58,000 nucleotides of DNA from Adiantum capillus-veneris (GCA_014529385.2 CM043958.1:122792817-122850816), one strand, 5' to 3'. Positions 21,409 to 34,334 are shown, counted from the first letter of the stretch. The notes: generated from the letters alone by a model not told the origin. A program made the numbers and translations.

Positions 21409-22129
21409 GTGAGTTTCATCATCAAGAAAAATATAAAAAAATTAGTTTAAATTTGTTATATAAAATTTAGAGCTTTGGACAAATGTGTTTTATAGAATTT
21501 TGAGTTTTGAGTTTAGTCTTTATCTGCTCTGTATGAAGTATATCTTACACTGGTAGGTAAATTAAGTAAGGTAGTTAATGATTACTTGCCTTGTGTAGAG
21601 GAAACTCACACTTAGAAGTGATGAATAAAGTTAAATTTAGCAGTTATTTGCTTTGTGTTGAACTATGTTCACACTTAGAAGTAACTTAAGTTAGATAGTT
21701 AAAGTTAAGAGTTACTTGTTGTGTGTTGAACTATGTTCACACCTGGAAGTAACTTATGTTAGATTTATCTAATGTTTGTCTGTCATGTGTAGAGTAGTAC
21801 TCGCACTACAGACAATTTAGGTAGATTAAATAATAATCTCTCTCTTTGTGTAGAGGTATTCTCACACCTAGAAGAGATTTAGAGAAATAATGAATTTTGA
21901 TTGCTTGCCATGTGTAGAGTTTACTCACACTTGGAAGTTATTGAGATAGATTAAGCGATTTATTTATCACGATTCATGTGTAAAGTGAGATCTCACACTT
22001 GAAAAAAAATCTATTTTTGGTATTTATTAATTAAAGAGGTTAAAAACATTGACGAATAAAGTAATGTAAATGGTATTAGAGTTTGATTGTAGATGTGTGT
22101 TTAGTAATTAGTTCTGTTTGAGTTTGCAG
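21409..22129 (+). other. 5'UTR intron of the hAT gene with array of about 64-bp hairpin repeats
   Basis: Donor ATATAG/GTGAGT (21409) and acceptor GAGTTTGCAG (ends 22129), 11 bp before the ATG at 22141. Inside are seven diverged tandem copies (about 21592-21995) of a unit of about 64 bp that each hold TGTGTAGAG, a 4-6 nt loop and CTCACAC, so each unit can form a short hairpin. Confidence 0.6.
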
Positions 22130-22140
22130 ATCTTAAGAAG

Positions 22141-24273
22141 ATGGTGAAAGGATATGAGTGGAACTTTGTAGATGAATTGGTCAGTGGAAAGACTACATCA
22201 AAGTTGAGGTGTAAGACCTGTGGCCATGATTTTAGCGAAACTGATCACAAGATAAAAGAACACGTGTTCATAATTCATAAAAATGTTTTAGCTTGCAAAT
22301 ACCTCCCAAGAGGTATTCAAGAAAAAATTCCCGAGTGGGCGCTCAGGGCAAAGAGAGCACATCTTGAGGGCAAAAAAAAGGGAGATCCCAAAATGATGGC
22401 TCCATCTATGGATAGGAACATCGAGATGACACTTGAGAATGATCAAAACCCTCCCTTGACTCTTGCTTCAGGTCAAGGAGGGTGTCATTCATCTTTGCTG
22501 GGGGTTGTAGCTCTAATCCTACCGAAATCTCTGCTAACCTAAGCCAAAGTGAAGCATGGATTGGAGCAAAATCTACACCAAGTGGTTCTACTTTCCATTG
22601 GGCATTTGATAAAAAATGGTTGCTTGAACTCGATCTTAAGTGGACGCAATCATTTGTTGCATGTGGAATTCCTTTGAAGGTCATTCAAAATCCTATCTTC
22701 AAAGATGCTTTAATGAGCACGACGAAGAAGGGTTTTGTGGTACCTGATGATAATAAGATGCGTATAGAATACTTAGATAAAGTGAAAACTATATCAGAAA
22801 ATATTTTAAAGCGCACAACTCTTGATTATGTGCCACAATATGGATGCACAATTTCTCTAGATGGTTGGACAAATTGTCAGAAGAAACCCATTGATTAATG
22901 TGGTGTTTATTTGTCCAAGAGGTTACATCTTTCTTGAGGCGATTGATACATCCTTGAAAGAGAAAACTAGTGGATATCTTGCTGGTGTATATGAGCGTTT
23001 GATCAGAAGAGCAAGAGAACCTAAAAATGTGACAACCATTGTCACAGATAATGCATCTAAGTACAAAGCAGCTAGAAAAGCAATTGAAGGAAAGTATCTA
23101 GAGATAACATGGGCTCCATGTGCTGCTCACACTTTGAATCTTCTCTTAAAGGACTTTGGGAAAGTTCCTTCTATTAGGCAAACTCTTCTAGATGCAAACC
23201 ACTTGGTGAAGTTTATAAGAGAGCATTCATTTTCTTATGCTTTGTTTAGAACAAAGTCCCCAACAAAAAATTTATAGATTTTTTGTGTGACCCGTTTTGC
23301 CACAGCATATTATGTTCTCTCTACGCAGCAGCAGCAGCAGGTTAAAGCAACCCTTGTTGAAACAGTGGTAGTAGATAGAAGATGGGACATTTGGCTTGAT
23401 AAATATCCCAAGTATGAACTTGCTGCTTCCAAATGCTATCAGCTTGTAAACTCTCCTCTTTTTTGGAGAAATGTAGAAAAAATTGTTCTTGTCACAGAAC
23501 CCTTCAATCATCAGATACGATTAGTGGACAAAGAAGCCTCTATCCTTGGATGGGTTTACTGGTACATGCATGAAGCCACTCGCAAGTTAAAAGATTGTAC
23601 ATCTTATGCAAGATCCATGATGATGTTGTTTTTCAAAAGACGATGGGAGCAGCTGAATACTCCTCTACATGGAGCAGGTTTTGTCTTAGATCCTAAGTTC
23701 CAAATGCACGAGCAATCTTCAAACGATGAAGTGATCAGTGATTTCAAGAAAGTGTGTGCTCAACTATTAGGGAATGTGGATGGACAAGTGGCATACACAC
23801 AGAAGACATCATATACTAGCAAAGAAGGAATGTTTGGGGATCCTTGGCATATAGATACTATCAAGACGATGAGCGCATCAGTTTGGTGGAAAGAGTACGG
23901 TGGAGAAAAAGTGGAGCTTCAACATATGGCTGTGAGAGTATTGTCTATTGCCGTCTTGAGTGGTAGCTATGAAAGAAATTGGTCTTTGTTTGATTTTGTG
24001 CATACTAAAAAACAAAATCGATTAATTCCTAAATGAGTTGCGGACTTGATGTATGTATTTTGTAACATGCGACTTATGCATAAGCCAGCAAAGTTAGCCC
24101 CACGTGCCACAGAAGAAAGCTTTGGGCGCTTTCAAACACAAGAAGCAATTGCAAATGAGCTCAACTCCGATGATGAAATGGAACAGAACCCAGAAGATAT
24201 TGCTCCAGAATGTTCAGATGTTGAAGAAATTGATGACATGGTGCCTGTGATTGAGGGGACGGATGAGCTATAA
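22141..24273 (+). pseudogene. hAT transposase, broken
   Basis: Order: BED-type zinc finger (CKTCGHDF with a later His pair), DUF659-like core with SLDGWTN, IVTDNASKYKAA and WAPCAAHTLNLLL, then the C-terminal hAT dimerisation region (SGSYERNWSLFDFVHTKKQN) and an acidic tail. The frame is 1 except for about 22480-22890, so two frameshifts bracket that stretch. In-frame stops are at 23275-23277 (TAG) and 24034-24036 (TGA). Total length, about 710 codons, is normal for the family. The start is the first Met after the intron. This copy cannot encode a functional transposase. Confidence 0.88.
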
Positions 24274-24339
24274 AGTTTGTACTATATTCTCTATTAATTT
24301 TGCAATGCAAAAGCTATGTAGAGTTTAACTTCACAATCT

Positions 24340-24396
<57 letters not shown>

Positions 24397-24400
24397 TCAT
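24340..24400. repeat. CT microsatellite
   Basis: CT/TC dinucleotide run downstream of the hAT gene. Confidence 0.9.
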
Positions 24401-24595
24401 TTTCTCCCTTTCTCTCCATCTGCTCTTTATCATTGTCAAAAAGAGGGAAGGAGAGAGAATAGGACTTACGCAATTGCAACAACATTCGACATGTTCATTT
24501 GTTGCAATAAATAGAGATTTACATACCAAAGAGAGGTTTTAGTTACAAATCTTGAGATTTAAGATACAAAAAGACCTTAGTATTGTTAGGGATAT

Positions 24596-26933
24596 TTAAT
24601 TTAAATTAAGGGCTGCATCTCCTAAAAGATCAGATACACAAAATTTTGATTGGCCAAATGAATCACTTGCACCCACATTGCCTATCTCTTCTTCGATAAC
24701 ATGCCCATACTTTGCCTCGTACCATGCCAACTTTCTTTCTAGCACTACTATACGAGCGTGCAACATGGCTGGGGTCTCTCCTTGACTTGCCAAATCCATG
24801 CCTTGGGTTGCAAGCTGCTCAATGATTTTGATTTCTTCGGGCAAGTATGTGTAACCTCTCTTGCAAGGAGGGTCTTCTTGATTGGATTCCCATGCATGAG
24901 TCTTCTTGACTGGGCGTCCTTTGCCAACACCTTGTGTAGTGGGATGATTGTTCCAATCAACTTTGAGCCGCAATACATAGTAACAATAGCATTGTTGCAC
25001 AAAGTAAATTGCCACTTGATTATTATTTGGTGGCGATCTGTACAGTTGGAGAAATATTGCAAGGATATTTCTTGCGAGGACAGTGTGTTGCAAATCTAAA
25101 ACCTTCAGGGGAGTGGAAGCCTGAGCATTTCCACTGACTTGAAATAATGTGCTGCATACAAAGTGATTTGGGCATAGCTGTCTGCATTGCCTGTAATTCA
25201 GTGGCTCCCCTTCAAGTTCTGATTCGTCTTGTTAGGACGCAGCCAAAGCACTGAAATCTCCTTGAGCCACCCGAATCTCTTCCTCTCTGTAAATTTGTTG
25301 AGCCAATGCATGATTAAGCAAAGGACCATTAGGCTGTTGTGCATTGTGGTCGGGAGCAATATCTTCTATAACTGAAATGCAAAATAATAAACTTTAATGA
25401 GACAGGTCTTAGCACTTGGAAAAAAGAGAGACGGTTTAGAGAATTTAGCGATCCATCTTGAAATACTTTAAAACCATAATTTGAAGAACTTTAAAGACGT
25501 AATGAGTTTGAATATAACCACACATTGCACACCATTGATGCCAAAAAAGTTGATTACTAGTCTAATCATCAACAGGCCTCAAGCCAGATTTGGTTACAAT
25601 ATGATAGCCAACATTATAGCTTCCATTCAAAAAAAGGCTTAAATCCCATATCTTAGGTCTATCTAAGGGTTTGGGGGAATTTCCACTTGCAAGATTTTTT
25701 TTTATATTTCACAAAAATTCGCGCTTGAGAACCTCGGAGGGCTTTGGAATACACGCAATCAAGCATCTAAGAATATATGAGAGACTACATATATCAAATG
25801 CTTTAGTGAAATGAAGAGGATTGGTGCTGATATTTTCAGGGGTAGTCCATGGTTAATCTTGCTCAAATTGAGCTCTACATTGAGGGGTGAGAGTTGGCAG
25901 CTTGGAAAATGTTGCCAACGTGCTTGATGGTGTACTTTGTCCCCAGTCCGCAATGCCAGCATACACTCCTCACTTGCCAAAATGGAGTAGAATATTTCTA
26001 GTGTGTAGATCATTGTGAATGAATTCGTGACTATGCACAAATTTAATCGTCTGCAGAAGAGCATTTGAGATCGGCAAAATGTTGTCTGTGAACTGCTGTA
26101 CAATTCTAGACGTGTGTTGGAACTCTCTGATTGCAGGCTTGATTCCATCATGATGACATGCCTGAATCCACTACTCAAGGTGACCTCCATTCCAAAGCTT
26201 GAAGATCAACATAGGACTTTTGCTATACCAAACAAGAGCACATGGCAATATCATGCCACGATGTTGAACAGTTGTAGCAGTTGCCTCCTCTAACACAATC
26301 TGTAATGTCGGCTTGCTTCCTGTTTGGTCTTTGTAGATCTTTTCCGCATAGATAGGATCTTTGAAGAGAGGATGTGCCATTGAAACTTGTTTCACATTTG
26401 CAAAACGTCCCTCACCGAATTGGGGTGCTTGCAATTGAAAGATGGAATGCTCCCCAAGTAACTGTAGGATAGGAGGATATGTCGTATCATTCAGGTGTAC
26501 ATCTAAGGACTGAGCACCTGATGGAGGAGATACATCCTCTTCTATCTTAGGACATTTTGAAGAGCCTTCGATCTTATCCTTGCTCTTCAATTCTGCATGT
26601 AGCTGTGCTACAAGCTGCATTCGCTCTTTGATTCCAAGTTTTGATTTCTGGATAAACCATACTCTCAAAGCTTCTAATGACCTGGCCTAATAATTGCTTT
26701 ACTGTGTTATGCATCACTCCATTAGTGCACATAGCTGGGTCAAATGAAACTGGGAATGCACTGCACAGCTTCATCCAACATTGCTCCACAAGTTCAATCG
26801 TAAAATTATCGAACTTTGCTGGTAGTGGATCAAATGCTCATCACAAATGATTGTCTGAAGCTCCATAGAGAGACAAAACTAGAGCATCACTGATGATTTT
26901 GTGATGCTGACGCATTAACTTTGTCTCTACCAT
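24596..26933 (-). pseudogene. Protein-kinase-like gene, decayed, with introns
   Basis: Minus strand. The first Met is at 26933, two bases after a plausible acceptor (CAAGCTTCAG). The N-terminal part is unrecognised. The kinase domain runs from GEGRFANV (glycine loop) and YAEKIYK (the lysine) through LEEATAT (helix C), the hinge MLIFKLWNGG, catalytic loop FIHNDLHTRNILLHF, IADWGQST in place of DFG, PWTTPE in place of APE and AFDICSLSYIL. A C-terminal exon (about 25374 to 24596; acceptor TGCATTTCAG) holds GYTYLPEEIKIIEQL and a coiled coil. Stops: two TGA at 26838-26843, TAG 26171-26173, TGA 25970-25972, TAA 25853-25855; a frameshift lies near 26650. Asn in HND and Trp in DWG are atypical but such kinases exist. 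It could be a dead host gene or a captured copy. Confidence 0.75.
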
Positions 26934-27126
26934 GACTGAAGCTTGAAAATACATGAAGCAAACATAAGTAGGTAAATCTAGAATAGATAAAAATTTGACA
27001 TATATGATTGTAAATAATTCTTAACAAAACATTTCATGGACAGTAATAACTTCCAGTAATGAAAGGTCTAAACATTTCATGCACAATAATAACCAGTAAT
27101 GAAAGACTTTAAAACATATATAATTT
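26934..27126. other. AT-rich spacer or upstream intron
   Basis: No coding signal; a short direct repeat around AACATTTCATG..CAGTAATGAAAG at 27027-27115. Confidence 0.4.
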
Positions 27127-28190
27127 CTCCCTACAGTGCGATGCAGTGGTCAACAACAACCAAAGACAAAAAAACATATAATAAAAATTGCCTTGCAGTG
27201 CGACGTGGAAGTCAGCAGAGCTATCAGCAGGGACAAAGGATTAATACTACCAAACCTCTCTCTACAATGTGACACGGTGGTCAGCAACAACTAGAGACAA
27301 AAAATCCATTAAATCCAATCTCCTTGCAGTGCAACGTGATGGTCAGCAACAACCAAGAACGATGGATTTAAAAACTCTAAACCCCTCCCTGTAGTGCGAC
27401 ACTGTGGTCAGCAACAACCAGAGACAAGGAATCTATTAAATCCAATCTCCCTGCAGTGCGACGTGATGGTCAACAACAACCAAGAATGATGGATTTAAAA
27501 ATCCTAAACCCCTCCTTGCAGTGCGACATAGTGGTCAACAACAATCAGAGATGAGGAATCTATCAAATCCAATATCCTTGCAGTGTGATGCGATGGTCAA
27601 CAACAACCAAGGACGATGGATTTAAAAATCCTAAACTCCTCCCTGCAGTGCAACACGATGGTCATCAACAATCAGAGACAAGGAATCTATTAAATCCAAT
27701 CTCCTTGCAGTGCGACGCGATGGTTAGCAAAAACCAAGGATGATAGATTTGACAACCCTAAACCCCTCCCTGCAGTGTGAAACAGTGGTCAACAACAACC
27801 AGAGACGAGGAGCCTATTTTTTTAAATCCTATCTTCCAATAGTGCGATGCAATGGTCAAAAACATCTAGGAAAAAAAGATGTAAGATAGCTCACTCCTCA
27901 CTGCAGTGCAACTCGGTGGTCAACAACAACCAGGGATGGAAAGTCTAATTGTATAACCTAAGCTACTCCCTGTAGTGCGGCATGGAGGTCAGCAACAGTC
28001 AAGGACAAAGCGTTTAAAGTCTAATCCCCCTTGAAATGTGTCACGAGGATCGACACAGTCAAGGGCGGGTGTCTAAACCTGCAAACTAACACTGAGGTGT
28101 GAGCAAAGATCCACAACAACAACACTAGCAAAAAACAAAATACAAACTAACACTGAGGTGCGAGCAAATATCCACAACAATAGCGTTAGC
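27127..28190. repeat. Minisatellite, monomer about 62 bp, dimeric higher-order unit
   Basis: About 15 clear copies (positions near 27135, 27195, 27265, 27327, 27391, 27453, 27517, 27579, 27643, 27707, 27771, 27837, 27901, 27971 and 28033), each with a core like GCAGTGCGACGCGGTGGTCA then CAACAACCA. Two more diverged copies follow to about 28180. In the middle, monomers alternate between a GGATTTAAAAATCCTAAACC linker and a CTATTAAATCCAATCTCC linker, giving a dimer of about 125 bp. Confidence 0.88.
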
Positions 28191-29247
28191 AAATAAAATC
28201 CCATTAGGGAATCTGATACAGTAGTGACGTATGTTTGCTAACTAACAATATAGACGTGTATGTTTTGGTGGAAAAATCTAGTGAAGGATTGCCTATTTTT
28301 TGTTCAAGATGGAAATAGTGTTAGTACATGCAAGGTAGGGGGGACTTTGCACATACTTAAAAATTTGTATGTAGGGGTTTCTGTACGTTATACAATATCC
28401 ATCGATAGGGGTCGGTTCAGTATGCACAATTACGTATATAGGGGAGTTTTGGCTCTAGGGTTGCTTGCATATGATGCCCCCTCATAGGTATTAGTGAATC
28501 CGCTAGGAAGAACAAAGACAGGAAAACAGAGGTAGCCGTGGATAGTGCATAGAGAAAGACCGAGGAATGTAGGTGTTCAAGTAGAGACAGACCACTGGGC
28601 AGACATGGGGACGGATTTGGATGAACAAGGATATGCAAATGAAGGTAGCCATGGACCACTTTGCTGCCTTGAGAACATCTTTTGAGTAAACAAAGATAGA
28701 GGGACATAGGCATTCAAGTAGACACAGACCACTGCACTACCTTGAGGATGGCTCTGGATGATGAGCACAAGCAGGTGAGTGGAGATAGCCACAAACCATT
28801 GTCTGGTCTTGCAGATGGCTCTGAATAAAAAAGGGAAGGCAAAAAGAGGTAGCCATGAATGACTATGTGGCCTTGAGAAAAACTTTGGAAAAACAAGGGC
28901 AAGGGAAGGACATAGGAATTCAAGTAGACATAGACGAGTGCATGGCCGTGAGGATGGCTATGGATGGGCGAATAGAGGTAGACATGAACCATTGCGTTGG
29001 CCTTGAGGATGTCTTTGAATAAAAAAGGGTAGGCAAACGAAGGTAGCAACGAACCATTACATGGCCTTGAAGATGGATTTGAATAAACAAAGACCTCATG
29101 AGGTACATGGGAATTCAAGTAGACATAGACCAGTGTGCGGCCTAGAGGACGGCTTTGGATGAACAAGGACAAGCAAAAGAAGGTAGCCACAGACCATTGC
29201 AAGATTAAAAGTTTTCCTAAAAGATAAATGGTAAAATTGTATAAGTG
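28190..29247. repeat. R unit 3 (head and minisatellite, tail lost)
   Basis: Head 28190-28500, then about ten units of roughly 66 bp up to ATTAAAAGTTTTCCTAAAAG. Ends at the poly-T of the LINE that follows. Confidence 0.8.
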
Positions 29248-30895
29248 TTTTTTTTTTACGAAACTCACAATTGTGAGTGATTGTATTAGAATGTCGTAGA
29301 GAAAATTACAACCTTCAATCTCAAGCTCTTGCCAAGCCTTGAGGTTTCGAAACTACAACAGATTCAAGCTGAAAAGCTATTATCAAGAACTCATCTGAAT
29401 GGCCCAGGTTACCCTGAGCCAGTCATCTGAGTTGTGACCTTTACCTATCACAAACGTAAGCTCCTCACTTTCTTATATAATCACTGAGAAAATAGCCACA
29501 TAAATGTTGTTACCAAAGACACGGTAGTTCTTGGCCTTCTAGATATTATGGAAGAAGCAGAATCTTACAATCAGAGTAGAAACAAGAAGGGAAGGACTTT
29601 GAAGCTGTTTCCCCCCTAGACACAAATCATTCTTGAAGAAGCCTATCTTCCACTTTTTTTGTATCCACTTGCACACCTTCCCCGCCAGTCCTCTAATAGC
29701 GGGACATACCAAGAACAGGTGTGCGAGATCTTTGCTAGACCCTTGGCACCTTGAGCTCTATTGGATCCAATGCCTCATGCTTGAATCTTGACGCTTGTTG
29801 GCAAGTCCTCCATAGCACCTTCCACAGAAACACCTTCATATACTGGGGCCACTAGGTCCCCAAATTTTCATTGTGACCATAGCCCATCGGGCTTCTGACC
29901 ATTATTTTTTCCATTGTTTGTTCAAGGGGGCAAACCAATCCTCCTTGTGCATGAGCTCTTGATAGATGTTCTTGGTGTGAGGTTTGAAGAAAAGGCAACT
30001 CTTGGGCCATTTCCAAGCTTTCCACTCAAAAGTGGATTCTTGAATCGGCATCAAACTCTTGTCCAATCCTTCAACTGTTCTGCACATAAGCCCATATGTT
30101 GAAAGATCCTTCCTTTAGAAACAATTTCCCCTGACCAGTCTGATGGGTTAAATGAGTCATTTTCTATTAGGTAGATTAGTCTCAACTTCTCGATATTACA
30201 CTTTAACCCAAAAGCACAAAAAATGTCTGTACAATCTCTAGTGATTTCTTGAGAACCTGAGGGCAGGCTTTCAAGATAAGGAGGGAGTCCTTAGAGAACA
30301 TCTTGGCAAGGCGTTGATTATTACCAAAAAGAGTTAAACCTTGGATTTCACCCCGCAGTAGCAATTTCAAGCATCATTATTAGGGGATGCAAGCCAATGG
30401 CAAAAAGGACAGGGGCTAGGGGGAATCCGTGCTTGATCAATCTCCTAGCTTCAAAGGAGCCCCCAATTCTTTCATTGAACAAGAGTTCAGACTGCCCTCC
30501 TACACCCAGACTGTGCACAAGACGACAAAGGCAAGGCCCAAAGCCCAGAGCCTTCATGAAATATTCAATGAAGGACCACATAATCCTGCCATATGCCTTA
30601 TCTAGGTCGAGCTGAAGCAATACGCACTCCTGCTTTGTGAAGGCCACATACTCAATGCCAACCATTGCTGCCAAGATATTGTTGTATGTCGACCTCCCTT
30701 TGATGAACCCTGTTGATGTAGAGAGATAACCCTGTCCAGGAGGGGAGCAATTCTAAGAGCGACTGCTTTGGCAATGACTTTATAAGCCACAAGCATCATA
30801 ATTATAGTGCGTGATCCTTAAGATGCAAGCAACACACCTGCTTAGGAATAGGCTTAATGAGGCCTCTTTTCATAGAGGGATCCAACCACCCCTTG
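29248..30895 (-). mobile_element. 5'-truncated L1-type LINE, decayed
   Basis: Minus strand. A poly-T on the plus strand at 29249-29258 is the poly(A) tail. Reading the minus strand from 30895: RT motifs (QQGSSKGGRHTTISW, then LDLDKAYGRIMWSFIEYF and SELLFNERIGGSF, HGFPLAPVLFAIGLHPL), later a zf-RVT motif at about 29560-29760 (CQGSSKDLAHLFLVCPAIRG). Stops and frame changes are many. The 5' side joins the head of the next R unit, so the insertion came with loss of R tail or through recombination. Confidence 0.85.
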
Positions 30896-32350
30896 GCAAT
30901 GCATAAAATCCCATTAGGGGATCTTAGATAGTGGGTGGCATGTATTTACTAGCATTATAGAGGTGTATTTTTTGGAAAAATTTAGTTAAGGATTGCCTAT
31001 TTTTTGTTCAAGATGGAAATAGGGTTAGTGCACGTCAAGTAGGGGGGATTTTGCAAATACTAAAAAATCGATATGTAGGGGTTTATATAAGTTATACAAT
31101 ATTTGTAGATAGGGGTCGGGTTAGTATGCACACTTATGTATATAGGGGAGTTTTGGCTCAAGGGTTGCTTGCACGTGACGTCCCTCATAGGTAATAGTGA
31201 ATACCCTTAGAAGAGAAAGGGCAAGAAAAGAGAGGTAGCCATGGATAGTGCATAGAAAAAGATCTAGGAACATAGGTTTTTAAGTAGTCATAGACCACTA
31301 GGCAGCCATGAGGATGGCTCTGTATGAGCAAGGCTAGAAAAATGAAGGTAGCCAAGGACTTTTCTTCTGCCTTGAGGACATCTTTGAGTAAACAAAGATT
31401 GAGGGACATACGCGTTCAAGTAGACATAGACCATGCGCAACCTTGTGGAGGGCTTTAGACGATGAACACACGAACATGCAAGTAGAGGTAGCCACGGACC
31501 ATTGCATGGTCTTACAGATGAATTTCAATAAACAAGGGAAATCAAAAGGAAGTAGCCATGGACCACTACATGGCCTTGAGAATGACTTTGAATAAACAAG
31601 GGCAGGGAAGGGACATAGGCATTCCAGTAGACATAGACCAGTGCGTGGCCGTGAGGATGGCTCTGAATGGGTGAATGGAGGTAGCCATGGGCCATTGTGC
31701 TGGCCTTGAGGATGGATTTGAATAAACAAGGGCAAGCAAATGAAGGTAGCCACATACCATTATGTGTCCCTTAAAGATGGATTTGAATAAACAAAGACCT
31801 CACGAGAGGGACATGGGCATTCAAGTAGACACAGACTAGTGTGCGGCCTAGAGGATGGCTCTGGATGAACAAGGACATGTAAACGAAGGTAGCCACATAC
31901 CATTGCAAGATTAAAGCTTTTTGTAAAAGCTAAATGGTAACATTGTATTAGTTTTGTAGCAAATATAAGTAAATGCTACAAATTTTAACCTAAAAGTCAG
32001 CATAGTTTTAAGTGTGTCATTTTTTTGGGGGCAAAACTCACAATCGTTATTGGATTATATTAACAACCCAAAAGAATTACAATTACTAGTCATGCATGTA
32101 TTGAGACATTAAATCTGTTAGCACCCATCAATACATTGGATAAAAGGGGGGCACCCCATGGAAAATATAAAACATTTGGCTGGATAAAGAGCAGATGCTT
32201 ACCCATGTGATTCCAATATTACTTTAGTCACAACCTTGTTCCACTCTTCAGAGTTCCTTTGTTTTCCAATGGCTATAATTGCTTCCTTGCTTTCTTGGAT
32301 GATCTTGATTGATTCAACGATGCTCTCAAATAGTTGACAACTCCTAGCTT

Positions 32351-32449
<99 letters not shown>

Positions 32450-33037
32450 GAACCTTTAAGTGTGATTGATTCAACGATGCTCTCAAATAGTTGACGACTC
32501 CTAGCTTCCACACACACAAAGAACCTTTAAGTGTGTCATTTTCTTATTTGGTTGGAAGAGGTGAGTTGCCTCTTATACTTTAAGAAAATGGCTTATTGAA
32601 AGGACACATATGAGGCTATTAAATGAATGGACCTATTTTTCAACTACCAAATGAATGCTTAAGCTACAAACATCTCTCTCTCTCTCTCTCTCTCTTCCCC
32701 CCCCCCCCAAAGGGGTTTTGAAAATTCTAGGGCCCTTTAAAGCCATAATTGACCTTATAGAGAAATAGAAAAATTGCAAGCATTTTCCTATGAAGGGCTA
32801 TATAAGAAATTGGCCTTCTTGTGGAAGGGCGAGCCAAAATCAATATTGCCCTTGAAGGGCACTTTTTTTTGAGAAAAATTGATTTATGATATTTTGTCAA
32901 ATTTGTACCCAACTTCTAAAGAGTATTTTTCATGTTAGTAGTAAACATAATTTGAAATAAGTAGATGTTTATTTACATTGAAAGAGCATTCAAAAATTAT
33001 ATGTTGTTTCAATACATTGAGGTTTATTTCTGTTTAC
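30896..33037. repeat. R unit 4, with a LINE insertion in its tail
   Basis: Head (30896-31200), minisatellite (31200-31915), tail interrupted at 32024 and resumed at 32526, CT tract (about 32673-32694), poly-C, then the constant tail to GTTTCAATACATTGAGG. Confidence 0.82.
32024..32525 (-). mobile_element. Short 5'-truncated LINE with 17-bp target duplication and CA microsatellite
   Basis: Flanked by TTTAAGTGTGTCATTTT at 32007-32023 and again at 32526-32542, an exact 17-bp duplication as made by target-primed reverse transcription. The 3' end (AAAACTCACAA on the plus strand) resembles that of the LINE at 29248. A segment (GATTCAACGATGCTCTCAAA) is duplicated at about 32310 and 32467; the first copy has expanded to about 48 CA units (32352-32447). 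Confidence 0.75.
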
Positions 33038-34290
33038 AATGTATAAAATCCCATTAGGGGATCTTAGATACTAGGTGATGTGTATTTGTTAACTAGCAGT
33101 ATAGATGTGTATTTTTTGGATAAATCTAGTCAATGATTGCCTATTTTTTTGTTCAAGATGGAAATAGGGTTAGTACATGTAAGGTAGGGGGCTTTGCAAA
33201 TACTGAAAAACCCGTATGTAGGGGTTTATATAAGCTAGACAATATCCGTAGATAGGGGTTGCATCCGTTTGCACAATTACGTATATAGGGGAGTTTTGAC
33301 TCAAGGGTTGCTTGCATGTGATGTCCCCTCATAGGTATAGTGAATCCCTTGAGAAGAAAAAGGGCATGAAAAGAGAGGTAGCCACGGATAGTGCATAGAC
33401 AAAGACCAAGGAAAATAGGTGTTCAAGTAGACACATACCATTGGGCAGCCATGAGGATAACTCTGGATGAACAAGAATAGGCAAATGAAGGTAGACATGG
33501 ACCACTTTACTACCTTGAGGACATCTTTGAGTAAACAAAGATAGAGGGACAAAGGCGTTCAAGTAGACATAGACCACTACGCGACCTTGAGGATGGCTCT
33601 GGATGATGAACACAAGAAAAAGAGTTGAGGTAGCCATGGCCATTGCGTGGTCTTGAGGATGGATTTTAATAAACAAGGGCAAGCAAAACGACATAGCAAT
33701 GGACCACTACATGGCCTTGAGGATAGCTTCAAATAAACAAGGGTAAGGGAAGGACATATGCATTCAAGTAGACATAGACCGATGCGTGGCTGTGAGGATG
33801 GCTCCGGATTGGGTGAACAGAGGTAGCCATGGACCATTGTGGTTGGCCTTGAGGATGGCTTTGAATAAACAAGGGCAGGCAAACGAGGTAGCCATGGACC
33901 ATTACATGGCCTTGAAGATGGATTTGAATAAACAAAGACCTCAGGAGGGACATGGACATTCAAGTAGACACAGACTAGTGTGCGGCCTAGAGGACGGCTA
34001 TGGATGAACAATGACATGAGAATGAAGCTAGCCATAGACCATTGCAAGATTAAAAGTTTTCATAAAAGATACATGGTAAAATTGTATAACTGTTATAGCA
34101 AATAAAAGTAAATGCTACAAATTTTAACCTAAAAGCCATCATAGTTTTAAGTGTGTCATTTTCTTATTTGGTTGGAAGAAGTGAGTTACCTTTTATATTT
34201 TGAGAAAAGATCCCAATGAAAGGACACATATGAGGCTATTAAATTTATGGACCCACCTTAAACTACCAAATCTATGATTAAGCTACAAAG

Positions 34291-34334
<44 letters not shown>

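Larger units (their letters stand above)
21178..24310 (+). mobile_element. hAT-type DNA transposon, decayed
   Basis: A hAT transposase gene (22141-24273) with an upstream promoter, a 5'UTR intron and palindromic subterminal motifs (CCGTATTATACGG and variants, 21190-21290). Exact ends were not resolved: I could not find a convincing pair of terminal inverted repeats or an 8-bp target duplication. The boundary with the LINE at about 21178 is where LINE coding stops. Confidence 0.75.

Noticed and set aside
25759-26190. 143-codon minus-strand ORF
   Set aside because: It is a different frame over the kinase-like pseudogene; the kinase motifs are in the neighbouring frame.
27127-28190. CRISPR-like array (short repeats with spacers)
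   Set aside because: The whole roughly 62-bp monomer repeats, including the linkers, and the context is a plant genome. This is a minisatellite.
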